The notes beneath the pieces are model-generated. The model ran no database searches. It had not been told where the DNA came from and saw only the letters and a list, made by a program, of their open reading frames with translations. Below are positions 33,581 to 42,017 of a stretch of DNA of 64,000 nucleotides, one piece after another. The translations under genes were made by a program, and so were the position numbers. The stretch lies in assembly GCF_900157375.1 (NCBI RefSeq), contig NZ_LT721901.1, positions 2,714,315 through 2,778,314 of the forward strand, given 5' to 3'. Numbering within the stretch: position 1 is the stretch's first letter; each line of letters starts with the position of its first letter. This stretch comes from Mycobacterium rhizamassiliense. Lineage in GTDB: Bacteria; Actinomycetota; Actinomycetes; Mycobacteriales; Mycobacteriaceae.

Positions 33581-34519
33581 ATGATCCAACTGCAGGACAT
33601 CGCCTATGTCCGGTCCGGGGTCACCGACTTGGAACGCGCCGAGCGATTCGCCGTCGACATCGTGGGTCTGGACCCTGTCGCGCGGGCACCCGGGATGACC
33701 TATCTGCGAGCCGATCATCGCCATCACTGCCTGGCGCTGGTCGAGAGCTCACAGGCTGGAGTGCATGCCTCGGCGTTCACGGTGAAGGACGACGCGGCAC
33801 TCGATGCCGCTGAAGCCGAACTGACGAGTTACGGATGCACGGTGCGGCGGGGATCAGCGGAGGAGGCACGACAACGACACGTGCGAGCGTTCATCGCCTT
33901 CGACGATCCGTTCGGCAACCACGTGGAACTGGTGACCGACCAGAGCACTCTGGCGCGGCCGCTTCAGTTCGGGCGTCCAGCCGCCGGGATCTGCGAGTTC
34001 GGGCACCTCTGTCTGGATGCTCCCGATGTGCGGGCCGCATACGCATTCTGGTCGACACTCTTCAATGCCAAGGTGTCCGACTGGATCGGCGATGCGGCCT
34101 GTTTAATGCGTATCGACCCGGTCCACCACAAGCTGGCGGTGTTCCAAAACGACGCCGCTCCCGGCCTCTGTCACATCAACTTCCAGGTGCACACCCTCGA
34201 CGACGTGATGCGCAATTGGCGGTTCCTGCAGCGAAACGACGTGCACATCCTGCATGGTCCCGGCAGGCATCCGACCTCGACGGCGATCTTCGTCTACTTC
34301 GTCGGACCCGACAACCTAACTTACGAGTACTCCTTCGGTGTAGAGCGGATCGAAGACGACGCTGCGTGGCGCCCGCGCACGTTCAACCTGTCCGAGGACG
34401 GTTCGATCGACATGTGGCTGGGCCCGACTCAGCGCACCGTGTCACAACCGCAGCTGCGCCGTGATGGCCAGAACGGTTCGGTGAGCGTCGGGCCGAGTCA
34501 GTCGGGACATGGCCGGTGA
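33581..34519 (+). CDS. type I (VOC) extradiol catechol dioxygenase
   Basis: 312 residues, two repeated VOC domains. The C-terminal one holds the iron ligands His142 (FGHLCLD), His198 (LCHINFQV) and Glu249 (LTYEYSFG). The N-terminal domain (RSGVTDLERAERFAVDIVGL) is the inactive copy, as in BphC and DmpB. It cleaves a catechol at the meta position to a 2-hydroxymuconate semialdehyde-type product, which the next three genes would process. First gene of the operon; stop overlaps the next GTG. Confidence 0.9.
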   Translation: MIQLQDIAYVRSGVTDLERAERFAVDIVGLDPVARAPGMTYLRADHRHHCLALVESSQAGVHASAFTVKDDAALDAAEAELTSYGCTVRRGSAEEARQRHVRAFIAFDDPFGNHVELVTDQSTLARPLQFGRPAAGICEFGHLCLDAPDVRAAYAFWSTLFNAKVSDWIGDAACLMRIDPVHHKLAVFQNDAAPGLCHINFQVHTLDDVMRNWRFLQRNDVHILHGPGRHPTSTAIFVYFVGPDNLTYEYSFGVERIEDDAAWRPRTFNLSEDGSIDMWLGPTQRTVSQPQLRRDGQNGSVSVGPSQSGHGR

Positions 34520-35331
34520 GCCGCGAGCCCACCGGCGGCGGATGGGACATTCAGCGGGCGGCGACCGAACTCCTCGAGGCGGAAAGCACCCAGACCGAGT
34601 GTGATCCGCTCAGTGACCAGTGGACTGGTCTCGACCTGGCCACCGCCTACCGCATCCAGGATGAGGCACTGCGCCGCCGTCTCGAACGCGGTGAGCGACT
34701 CGTCGGCGTCAAACTCGGATTGACCTCTCGCGCAAAACAATTACGCATGGGCATCAGCTCACCACTGGTGGCTTGGCTGACCGATGCGATGGTGCTCCCG
34801 GCAGGTGCGCCGTTGCCACGCGAATCGCTTATCCACCCTCGTGCCGAACCGGAGATCGTGTTCGTGATGGCGGAACGGCTCGCCGGGCCTGCCATGACGG
34901 CGTCCCGAGCGCAGGGCGCGGTCGGGCAGGTCTACTCCGGCATCGAGATCATCGATTCACGCTACCGCGATTTTCGGTTCACGCTGCCCGATGTGGTCGC
35001 CGACAACGCGTCCTCGGGGCTGTTCGTGATGGGGTCGGTGGGCGTGCAGCCGGATTCGTTGGACCTGGCGGCCGAAGCCTGCCGTCTCGAGGTCGACGGT
35101 CGAGTGGTGGACCGCGCCACCGGCGAAGCGGTGCAAGGTCATCCGGCAGAAGCGCTGGCGTTGGCCGCCAATGTTCTTGCCGAACGCAGGTTGGCGATCG
35201 AGCCGGGCTGGATCGTGCTGACCGGGGGCATGACCGACGCGGTAAGCGTGCCGCCCAGAGCACAGGTCGCCGCGCACTTCACCCATCTGGGTTCGATCGT
35301 CGTGGACGGAGGGCAGGAATCGTGCCGCTAG
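34516..35331 (+). CDS. 2-oxo-3-hexenedioate decarboxylase / 2-oxopent-4-enoate hydratase family
   Basis: 271 residues from GTG in the dioxygenase stop. Features of the family: AYRIQDEALRRRLERGERLVGVKLGLTS, HPRAEPEIVFVM with metal-binding Glu residues, SGIEIIDSRYRDF and the C-terminal GWIVLTGGMTDAVSVPPRAQVAAHF. Decarboxylase and hydratase cannot be separated by eye; a tautomerase and semialdehyde dehydrogenase beside it favour the decarboxylase of the 4-oxalocrotonate branch. The separate hydratase normally partnered with it is not seen. Confidence 0.87.
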   Translation: MSREPTGGGWDIQRAATELLEAESTQTECDPLSDQWTGLDLATAYRIQDEALRRRLERGERLVGVKLGLTSRAKQLRMGISSPLVAWLTDAMVLPAGAPLPRESLIHPRAEPEIVFVMAERLAGPAMTASRAQGAVGQVYSGIEIIDSRYRDFRFTLPDVVADNASSGLFVMGSVGVQPDSLDLAAEACRLEVDGRVVDRATGEAVQGHPAEALALAANVLAERRLAIEPGWIVLTGGMTDAVSVPPRAQVAAHFTHLGSIVVDGGQESCR

Positions 35332-35516
35332 TCGAGGTGACGCTGGTGGAAGGTCGCACACCCGAGCAGTTACGTGCCTTGATCACGGGGCTGACCGACG
35401 CGGTGCAGACGGCCGTCGATGCTGCGCGGGACAGTATCCGAGTCGTGCTCCGCGAGGTGCCCGCGACGCATTGGGCGGCCGGTGATGTCACGATCGCTGA
35501 ACGCCGAAAGGGTTGA
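35322..35516 (+). CDS. 4-oxalocrotonate tautomerase
   Basis: 64 residues from GTG, overlapping the decarboxylase by 10 bases. After removal of Met the protein starts PLVEVTLVEGRTPEQLRAL, giving the catalytic N-terminal proline of the tautomerase superfamily. TDAVQTAVDAARDSIRVVLREV follows with the usual Arg. Length matches the 62-residue family norm. It interconverts 4-oxalocrotonate enol and keto forms for the decarboxylase. The Trp of the C-terminal hairpin (THWAAGD) is at the expected place. Confidence 0.88.
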   Translation: MPLVEVTLVEGRTPEQLRALITGLTDAVQTAVDAARDSIRVVLREVPATHWAAGDVTIAERRKG

Positions 35517-36961
35517 TGATGGACGTGATCCGCCATGTGATCGACGGGGAGGAAACGGAGTCGTCCAGCGGCGCACGCTTCGACACCATCGATCCCTGGA
35601 CCCAGCAACCGTGGGCTCAGGTGGCGCTGGGTGGCGCAGATGAGGTTGATCGAGCGGTGACCGCGGCCCGGCGCGCATTCGACGACGGCCCCTGGCCATG
35701 CATGGGGTTTGCCGAGCGGGGCGCCATTCTGCACGGGCTGGCCGATCTGATCATCGAAAACGCCGACGAACTCGCGCTTGCTGATACCACCGACATGGGC
35801 AAGCCGCTTAGCGACAGCAGGGGCAATGACGTTCCACGGTCGGCGCAGAACTTCCGCTTCTTCGCCGACCACGCCCGGTTGTCCACCGGCGATATCCTGC
35901 CAATGGACACCGGGCACCATGCCTACACCCGGTTCGAGCCCGCCGGCGTCGTGGCGGCGATCGCGCCCTGGAACTTTCCGTTGATGCTCGAGACGTGGAA
36001 GATCGCTCCCGCGTTGGCGTGGGGTAACACCGTTGTGCTCAAGCCCGCGGAGGACACTCCGGCATCGGCGACGATTCTCGCCCAGCTGGCAGTGCGCGCC
36101 GGCATGCCACCCGGAGTGCTCAACGTCGTCCATGGGTATGGTCCCGGCTCGGTAGGCGCCGCGCTGACGGCGGACAACCGCGTCAATCGCATCACCTTCA
36201 CCGGAGAGTCCGGAACCGGCAAGGTCATCGCCGCTGCCGGTGCGGCGCACCTGACCCCGGTGAGTCTCGAGCTCGGCGGCAAGGGCGCCAACCTGGTCTT
36301 CGCGGACGCTGATCTCGATACAGCAGTGAATTGGTCTATCCGCGCGGTGTTCTCGAATGCGGGGCAGGTCTGCCTGGCCGGCAGCCGACTGTTCGTGCAG
36401 CGCGAGGTGTACCACGCCTTCTTGGCGAAGTTCGTCGCTGCCGCGGAATCGTTGACGTTGGGCGATCCCAAACTGACGGGAACCCAGATCGGGCCGCTGG
36501 CCTCCGAAGCGCATTGGAAGAAGGTGCGCTCCTATGTCGACGAAATCGGCGCCGAGGGTGGAACCATGCGCACGGGCGGTCTGGGCGACGGGTGGGCCAT
36601 CCGGCCAACGGTAGTCACCGACCTACCGCCAGAGGCCCGGTTGTGCCGCGAGGAAATCTTCGGTCCCGTTGTCGTGGTGGCGCCCTTCGACAGTGAGGCC
36701 GATGCCATCACCGCAGCCAACGACACTCCCTACGGGCTCAACGCGATGTTGTTCACCGAGAACCTATCTCGTGCGCACCGCGTGGCGGCCGCGCTTAAGG
36801 CGGGCACTGTCTGGGTCAATTGTTTCTTCATTCGCGATCTGCGGGCACCATTCGGCGGTGTCGGCGATTCCGGAATCGGCCGCGAGGGAGGCACTTTCAG
36901 CCGGGAGTTCTTCACCGAGCCGAAGGCCGTGGTGATGGCGATCCACGACGCCGACCCCTAA
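35516..36961 (+). CDS. 2-hydroxymuconic semialdehyde dehydrogenase-like aldehyde dehydrogenase
   Basis: 481 residues; two successive ATG codons (35516 and 35519) compete, the first overlapping the tautomerase stop. Catalytic Glu in LELGGKGAN, Cys in NAGQVCLAGSR, IAPWNFPLMLETWKIAPAL, and the C-terminal GDSGIGREGGTFSREFFTEPKAV typical of the XylG/HpaE group. It would oxidise the ring-cleavage semialdehyde with NAD to the 4-oxalocrotonate-type acid. Ends 4 bases before the convergent PhdJ-like gene. Confidence 0.87.
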   Translation: MMDVIRHVIDGEETESSSGARFDTIDPWTQQPWAQVALGGADEVDRAVTAARRAFDDGPWPCMGFAERGAILHGLADLIIENADELALADTTDMGKPLSDSRGNDVPRSAQNFRFFADHARLSTGDILPMDTGHHAYTRFEPAGVVAAIAPWNFPLMLETWKIAPALAWGNTVVLKPAEDTPASATILAQLAVRAGMPPGVLNVVHGYGPGSVGAALTADNRVNRITFTGESGTGKVIAAAGAAHLTPVSLELGGKGANLVFADADLDTAVNWSIRAVFSNAGQVCLAGSRLFVQREVYHAFLAKFVAAAESLTLGDPKLTGTQIGPLASEAHWKKVRSYVDEIGAEGGTMRTGGLGDGWAIRPTVVTDLPPEARLCREEIFGPVVVVAPFDSEADAITAANDTPYGLNAMLFTENLSRAHRVAAALKAGTVWVNCFFIRDLRAPFGGVGDSGIGREGGTFSREFFTEPKAVVMAIHDADP

Positions 36962-36965
36962 TCGC

Positions 36966-37931
36966 CTACCGCGCGTCGCGGTACTCGCGTTCCAACTGCG
37001 CCCAGCGACGGCCGGTTTCCTCGCCGCCGGCGATCATATCGGCGGGAGCATCGGTGTAGGGCGGTCGGCTGGGGCCCGGATCGATCAACCCTGCGGCACG
37101 AAAACGGGCCCGCCCCACCGGGATGCTGTAGTCCATGAAGCGCGACATATCGCCACCGAACTGCGGCGCCAGCGCCCAGTTGACCTTCTCGGAGATCGCA
37201 GCCGCCGCGTCCCAGTCCCGCGACAGAACGGCACGAGAGAGCGCCGCCAATGGTGAAGGGGCGCAAGCAACGTTGCCCGACCAGCACGCGGTGGCCAGTT
37301 CAGGGAAGCGCTTGGCGGCGCCATACCAGTCGCTGTCGAGGGGGAGTACGGCAACCCTGTCACCGACAGCTTCGATGTCGCGTTCCAGCGTCGGCCCGCC
37401 TGCGTGTTTGGTCGCCACGATCTCCGGCAGATCGGCCAACTTCTGGTAGGCCTCGACGCTGATCTTGCCTTTGAACGCGGCGGGATTGTCGTAAACAACG
37501 ATCGGTACGCCGGGCAACGCTTCGGCCAGGTCGCTATAGAACCGGACGATTGCTTCGTCGTCGAGAGGCAGCCACATCGGGCGCCCGACAAAAAGCCCGT
37601 CGGCACCGGCTTGAATGGCCTGGCGACCGCGGGAAATGGTGTCGCGGGTGTTCAACGTCGTGACACCAGCGAAGAACGGCACCCGACCGCGGACGACCTT
37701 GGCGATGCAGGTCGTGAAGGTGAGCCACTCGTCATGGGTGAGCGACGCGCACTCACCGAAAGTCCCGGTGGACATCACGAATTCGATGCCGGCACCGATC
37801 ACCTCTTCGATCATGGTCTCGGTCTCAGATGTGTTCACCGTGTTCTCGGCGCGCCAGTTGCCGGCGTCGCTGGTGGCCGGGGTGGGCACGATGCCCACCA
37901 CGCCACGGATATCGGCTCGGGTGAGGGTCAT
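36966..37931 (-). CDS. phdJ: PhdJ/NahE-like hydratase-aldolase (DapA superfamily)
   Basis: 321 residues. TIM-barrel class I aldolase with IVPTPATSDAGNWRAENTV, GIEFVMSTGTFGECASLTHDEW, VPFFAGVTTLNTRDTISRG, YDNPAAFKGKI and the Schiff-base lysine in VATKHAG. This series matches NahE and PhdJ, which split trans-2'-hydroxy/carboxybenzalpyruvate into an aromatic aldehyde and pyruvate. The gene overlaps the PhdI-like dioxygenase by 4 bases, which makes the 2-carboxybenzalpyruvate (phenanthrene) variant most likely. Symbol given by role, not proven. Confidence 0.83.
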   Translation of the reverse strand: MTLTRADIRGVVGIVPTPATSDAGNWRAENTVNTSETETMIEEVIGAGIEFVMSTGTFGECASLTHDEWLTFTTCIAKVVRGRVPFFAGVTTLNTRDTISRGRQAIQAGADGLFVGRPMWLPLDDEAIVRFYSDLAEALPGVPIVVYDNPAAFKGKISVEAYQKLADLPEIVATKHAGGPTLERDIEAVGDRVAVLPLDSDWYGAAKRFPELATACWSGNVACAPSPLAALSRAVLSRDWDAAAAISEKVNWALAPQFGGDMSRFMDYSIPVGRARFRAAGLIDPGPSRPPYTDAPADMIAGGEETGRRWAQLEREYRDAR

Positions 37932-39037
37932 GTCGTCACATGTCCCCGCACCACGTCGGCCGGCACGGCCGGATACGGGCCGGTTCCAAACGAGTCATGC
38001 GGTTCTTCCCGGTACATCCCCAGCGCGGCCAGCAGTGGGGCGTCGGTTGCGGAGAACAACACCGCTTCGGTGCTTGGTGAGTGGTTGATGTGTTGGTGCC
38101 ACATCCAATTCGGGATTACGAACGAATCGCCCGCCGACCAGTCGAGCCGGTGGTCTCCCACCAGGGTGGTGCCTTCGCCCTCAACCACGTAGTAGACCAC
38201 ACTGGAGGTGTGCCGGTGCCGCTGCGTTTGCAGACCCGGACGCAGTAGCTGGGCGAAACAGTCGATGGTCGGCAGGGTCGATCCGCCGGAGATCGGATGC
38301 GCGTAATGCAGTATCACCCCGTCGAACGGGCTGCCCTCGCAGCCCGCGAAGTCCCGCAGCGCCGCACGGACATCGCGCCACGCGTACCTGAAAGGGATAC
38401 GGGTACTGTCTCGGCGCTCCCAGGCTGGCCGAACGGGCGATGAACGGCTGCTGATGAAGTCGGCACGGGTTTCGCGTAGTGGCTGCGTACTACTCCCGTA
38501 GGGCTCGAAAAAGATCTGCCGCAGATAGCCCATCACCGGCACGTCGAGGATGTCGATCCAGATGCCGCGTTTGTCGCTTTCGTTATGGTGGTCGTGCCAC
38601 GTGTAGGCCGGGGTGATGATGAGATCGCTGTCCTCCATGGCGAGCCGCTCGCCGTCGACAGAGGTGTAGAGGTTGGCACTACCATCCACGACGAACCGCA
38701 GTGCGTTGATCGAATGGCGATGCGCCGAGGCGATTTCGCCGGGCAAGGTGATCTGCATACCCATGGCGAGGGTGGGGGTGGTGCCGTCGACCCCGGGGCC
38801 GGGGTTGATGAAGGTGAAGTTGCGCCGAGCGGTGTCGTTGGCCCTGACCGTGCACATCTCCTCCAGCGCACGCTCAGCCAGACCGCGTTGCCACAGGAAG
38901 GGCACGCCCGCAGGCAGCGGACCGTCGGTCAGTTGCACCAACTGCGCGTCGTACTGCCACTGACCGCGTAGGTGTAGTTCGTCGAGATGTTCGTCGAACT
39001 CGGCAAGCGTCTGGCCCGGCTCACGTGTCGTCGTCAT
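37928..39037 (-). CDS. phdI: 1-hydroxy-2-naphthoate dioxygenase-like bicupin (gentisate dioxygenase family)
   Basis: 369 residues with AAGGA before the ATG. Two cupin domains: the first has HRHSINALRFVVDG with a distal His in YTWHDHHN; the second has QTQRHRHTSSVVYYVVEGEG and WMWHQHIN. This is the layout of gentisate, salicylate and 1-hydroxy-2-naphthoate dioxygenases (Fe(II), intradiol-like position without a second hydroxyl for PhdI). The coupled PhdJ-like aldolase favours 1-hydroxy-2-naphthoate. Gentisate remains possible. Confidence 0.82.
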   Translation of the reverse strand: MTTTREPGQTLAEFDEHLDELHLRGQWQYDAQLVQLTDGPLPAGVPFLWQRGLAERALEEMCTVRANDTARRNFTFINPGPGVDGTTPTLAMGMQITLPGEIASAHRHSINALRFVVDGSANLYTSVDGERLAMEDSDLIITPAYTWHDHHNESDKRGIWIDILDVPVMGYLRQIFFEPYGSSTQPLRETRADFISSRSSPVRPAWERRDSTRIPFRYAWRDVRAALRDFAGCEGSPFDGVILHYAHPISGGSTLPTIDCFAQLLRPGLQTQRHRHTSSVVYYVVEGEGTTLVGDHRLDWSAGDSFVIPNWMWHQHINHSPSTEAVLFSATDAPLLAALGMYREEPHDSFGTGPYPAVPADVVRGHVTT

Positions 39038-39395
39038 GTTCGATGTCCTTGGTTAGAGATCCTGATCGCCTTCAAGCGCCCATCCGACCACTTGACCGGT
39101 GTTACCGCGGGCGTCCTGTCAGAAGGAAACCGTGCTGATCGAGTGTGCGGATGGTCAGAGGGTGCGCAACGTGTCGCTGAGGCTAACATCCTCCCAAATA
39201 CGTAAACAAGACATATGAGACGAAGTACGTACGAATCATCCAAAACATTCGATTTGCCTCGAAGGCAGCAGTGAACGAGTTGGGGGAAGTCGACTCGTGA
39301 TGGGACGTTCGGGTGACCACCACCGTAGGGGCCTGCCGGCCGGCAAGTCCGTGCACCGGGGCGTTGGGGCACCCTGAAAGTTTTGCGCGGCCGCT
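39038..39395. other. 358-base interval upstream of the PhdI-like gene
   Basis: No gene supported. Two TACGTA palindromes (39199-39204 and 39226-39231) stand symmetrically about CATATG (39212-39217) in the only AT-rich part, 160-195 bases before the dioxygenase ATG, and may be an operator. Confidence 0.3.
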
Positions 39396-39638
39396 CTACG
39401 CGCCATCCGTGTCCTCGCCGGTAGCGTTCTTTCGGCTGAGAATGATTGCGCTGTCAGGGCATGCGACCGCACCACGGCGGGCTTGATCCTCGAGTTCGGC
39501 CGGCACGCTCGCGGGTGCGACGGCGTAACCCTCGTCGTCGATCGAGTATACGTCGGCCGCTTCGGCGGCACAGAGCGTGTAGCCGCAGCACTTGGACCGG
39601 TCGACGGTGATCGTCAAGGTCTGCTCGTTGTCTGCCAT
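39396..39638 (-). CDS. ferredoxin, probable [3Fe-4S] type
   Basis: 80 residues. Cluster Cys residues in KCCGYTLCAAEA near the N-terminus and AVACPDSAI near residue 60, the short three-cysteine pattern of actinobacterial P450- and dioxygenase-linked ferredoxins. It carries electrons from a reductase (27057) to Rieske oxygenases or a P450. It is the only free ferredoxin in the window. Transcribed toward the PhdI/PhdJ-like genes and divergent from the operon at 39917. Confidence 0.88.
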   Translation of the reverse strand: MADNEQTLTITVDRSKCCGYTLCAAEAADVYSIDDEGYAVAPASVPAELEDQARRGAVACPDSAIILSRKNATGEDTDGA

Positions 39639-39681
39639 GGTGCCGGTTCCTCCACGATGAGCCCCGACCGGCGAAGCCGGG

Positions 39682-39736
39682 AATATTCTTCAGACAAAGT
39701 ACTGCGATTGTGTCTTAAGTGATCAATATTCTTCAG
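39682..39736. promoter_or_regulatory. direct repeat AATATTCTTCAG in a divergent promoter
   Basis: Identical 12-base copies at 39682-39693 and 39725-39736, 43 bp apart (about four helical turns), between the ferredoxin start and the operon at 39917. The first copy extends to GAATATTC, a perfect palindrome. Likely binding sites for a regulator of both directions. Confidence 0.4.
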
Positions 39737-39916
39737 TATGCCACGTGCCGCTCGATACTGGCACCACAATCCGCGGCCCCGAGCACTCGCTACTTGACCG
39801 CGCAGTGAATCGGGACACATAATACGGATAGTGTGTGATCGAACATATCCATTCAACAACTGCCGCGGCTGCCTTGGTGGTTGCGCGGGTGGACTTTGTC
39901 GACGTGGAGGTACTGC

Positions 39917-41098
39917 ATGACAACCGTTGCGGCGGATACGACCACCGTGCTCGAAGCCGTCCGGGTGCTATCCCCGGAAATCGCCGAGCGGGCCGACGAG
40001 ATTGAGAAGGCCAAGGTGGTGCCCACCGACCTGCTCGAGCGGCTCGCCGATGCCGGTGCTTTCCGCATGTTCGTCCCGCGTCAATACGGCGGGGAGGAGA
40101 TGAGCCTGCCGGAGGCCATGGCCGTAATCGAGGAGGTGTCGCGGGCGGATGCTTCTACGGGATGGACCGTGATGATCGGCGCCGACTTCGCGCCGGTATT
40201 CGCCCGTCTCTCCAAAGAGGTGCTCGACAACGAGATCTATCCTGATGGCCCAAACACCATGGCGCGGGGTGCTTTTGCACCGAAGGGTGTTGCCGTCGCG
40301 GCCGAGGGCGGCTATATCGTCAACGGGCAGTGGCCACTGGCCAGCGGGAGCTACGAGCACCAGTGGGTGATGGGCAACTGTATCGTCCTGGACAACGGGC
40401 AGCCTCGGATGACCGAGATGGGCGTGCCCGAGATGAAACTCGCCGTGGTGCCGACGGCGCAGGCCCAGTTCCTGGATACCTGGGACTCGGTGGGGTTGCG
40501 GGCGACCAACAGCAATGACTTGGTGCTCAAGGACGTGTTCGTGCCCGAGCACCACACCGGTGAGTTCTTCGGGGCTTCCGGTGTGGACAGCCCGATGTTC
40601 CGGCTACCGACCCGCTTGGCGCTGGGGCCCACCCACGTCGCCGTGGTGCTAGGCATCGCCGAGGGCGCGCTGGATGACGTGCGCAAGCTCGCCAAGACCA
40701 AGCGGCCGGCGTTCAACCCCAGCATGCGATTGGCCGAGGACACCGTCTTCCAGTTCCGACTAGGTCTGCTCGACACCCGCTTGGCGGCGGTGCGTGCGCT
40801 CGCCGAGAAGGAGACCCAGCTGATGTGGGACGCTGCGGTCGCGGGCGAACTGATCACAACGATGGCTGCGGTTCGCCAGCGCGCGATGGTGGCGCGGGCC
40901 CATACCGAGTGCGTGGAGATCGTCAACGAGGCTTTCGGCTTGGCCGGTAGCAACGCCATGTACAGCAGCTCCTCGCTGCAGAGACGCTTCCGCGATATCC
41001 GCACGGCGGCACAGCATGTGGCGGCGAGCCCGGAGATCTACCAGATCGTCGGCGCACTGCTTGTCGACGAAGACGTCCCACCGTCGGCCCTGATCTGA
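39917..41098 (+). CDS. acyl-CoA dehydrogenase-fold flavin enzyme (HsaA/HpaH-like monooxygenase or dehydrogenase)
   Basis: 393 residues from MTTVAADTT with GGAGGTACTGC before it. Acyl-CoA dehydrogenase fold with the type-2 C-terminal domain, as in flavin-dependent HsaA, DszC and indole oxygenases: FVPRQYGGEEMSLPEAM, IEEVSRADASTGWTVMIGADF, GYIVNGQWPLASGS, DTWDSVGLRATNSNDL. The usual dehydrogenase Glu motif is not evident, so hydroxylation with a separate flavin reductase is as likely as dehydrogenation. First gene of a long operon ending at 46827. Confidence 0.75.
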   Translation: MTTVAADTTTVLEAVRVLSPEIAERADEIEKAKVVPTDLLERLADAGAFRMFVPRQYGGEEMSLPEAMAVIEEVSRADASTGWTVMIGADFAPVFARLSKEVLDNEIYPDGPNTMARGAFAPKGVAVAAEGGYIVNGQWPLASGSYEHQWVMGNCIVLDNGQPRMTEMGVPEMKLAVVPTAQAQFLDTWDSVGLRATNSNDLVLKDVFVPEHHTGEFFGASGVDSPMFRLPTRLALGPTHVAVVLGIAEGALDDVRKLAKTKRPAFNPSMRLAEDTVFQFRLGLLDTRLAAVRALAEKETQLMWDAAVAGELITTMAAVRQRAMVARAHTECVEIVNEAFGLAGSNAMYSSSSLQRRFRDIRTAAQHVAASPEIYQIVGALLVDEDVPPSALI

Positions 41099-41117
41099 GT
41101 CAGGGATTGAAGAGCAC

Positions 41118-41552
41118 ATGACTTCTACCGAGACGATGACGATCGAGTGGGAACTGGTCCGGCTGAACAACGACTTCGCCTACTACGTGGACCAAGGCGA
41201 TTTCGAGTCGATGATCGGGCTGTTCACCCCGGACGCTGTTTTCGATCGTGCCGGCAACGTCCACCACGGCCACGACGAGCTGCGCCAGGGGATGCGTGAC
41301 CGGCCAAAGGCGACGACACGACACCTACTCACCAATTTCCACTTCACGAACGTATGCCTGGACTCGGCCGAGGCCGTCGTCTGCTCGATGGTCTACCACG
41401 GACCGCCGTCGGAACGCGGTGAGCCGGTTGTTTACGCCACCGACAACGGGCGCGTCATGGAGTTCCACGACAAGTACACCAAAACGCCCGAGGGCTGGCG
41501 AATTTCGGAACGAATGGCACGGGCGATCTTCACCCCGAAGGTGTGGCCGTGA
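41118..41552 (+). CDS. SnoaL/NTF2-like protein
   Basis: 144 residues. NTF2-like fold: FAYYVDQGDFESMIGLFTPDAVFDRAG, a TRHLLTNFHFTNV core and EFHDKYTKTPEGWRISERMARAIF. Such proteins act as isomerases, cyclases or hydratases, or pair with oxygenases. It lies 19 bases after the flavin enzyme. No catalytic residue can be assigned by eye. Confidence 0.75.
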   Translation: MTSTETMTIEWELVRLNNDFAYYVDQGDFESMIGLFTPDAVFDRAGNVHHGHDELRQGMRDRPKATTRHLLTNFHFTNVCLDSAEAVVCSMVYHGPPSERGEPVVYATDNGRVMEFHDKYTKTPEGWRISERMARAIFTPKVWP

Positions 41553-41579
41553 CAGGCCTGATCAAGGAAAGCGGGAATC

Positions 41580-41975
41580 GTGGCTGATAACCACAACGAC
41601 GTGCAGGCTATCGTGGACAAGTTCTTCACCGCGCTGGCGACCGGTGACCAGGCGACCTGCGAAGCACTGTTCACCGACGACGCAGTGGTATGGCACAACT
41701 ACACCCAGCAAGAGCAACCGAAAAGCGAAGCACTGGCAGCACTTGCGGGGCTGGCGCAAATGCGGGCCGAATTCTACGTCGTCGGGCGTGACTTCACCGA
41801 TGACACCTGCGTTCAGCGACACGTCGTGCGGGTGACGCTGCCGAACGGCGAAGCGGCGGCGATTCCGGCGATTCAGCGTATTTCCCTCTCGGGCGGCCGG
41901 ATCCGGCGCATCGAGGAGTACATGGATTCGGCCCAGATGGCCGCGGCGATGCAAGCACTGCAAGCCGGCGTGTGA
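41580..41975 (+). CDS. SnoaL-like protein
   Basis: 131 residues from GTG with GGAAAG upstream. VQAIVDKFFTALATGDQATCEALFTDDAVVWHNYTQQEQ and the terminal RISLSGGRIRRIEEYMDSAQM are typical of SnoaL-like ketosteroid-isomerase-fold proteins. The His in VVWHNYT is at the place of a frequent active-site His. Second protein of this fold in a row, so the two may act on successive intermediates or form a complex. Substrate unknown. Confidence 0.75.
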   Translation: MADNHNDVQAIVDKFFTALATGDQATCEALFTDDAVVWHNYTQQEQPKSEALAALAGLAQMRAEFYVVGRDFTDDTCVQRHVVRVTLPNGEAAAIPAIQRISLSGGRIRRIEEYMDSAQMAAAMQALQAGV

Positions 41976-42017
41976 CCGGACCGAACACCTCGGCGAGGAA
42001 TTAGGAAGGAACCTGTA

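Noticed and set aside
34516..35331. Assignment as 2-oxopent-4-enoate hydratase
   Set aside because: Possible by family, but the adjacent tautomerase and semialdehyde dehydrogenase favour the decarboxylase; left as a family-level call.
35279..36514. 411-codon minus-strand frame opposite the semialdehyde dehydrogenase
   Set aside because: Shadow of an aldehyde dehydrogenase with all catalytic residues; no domain.
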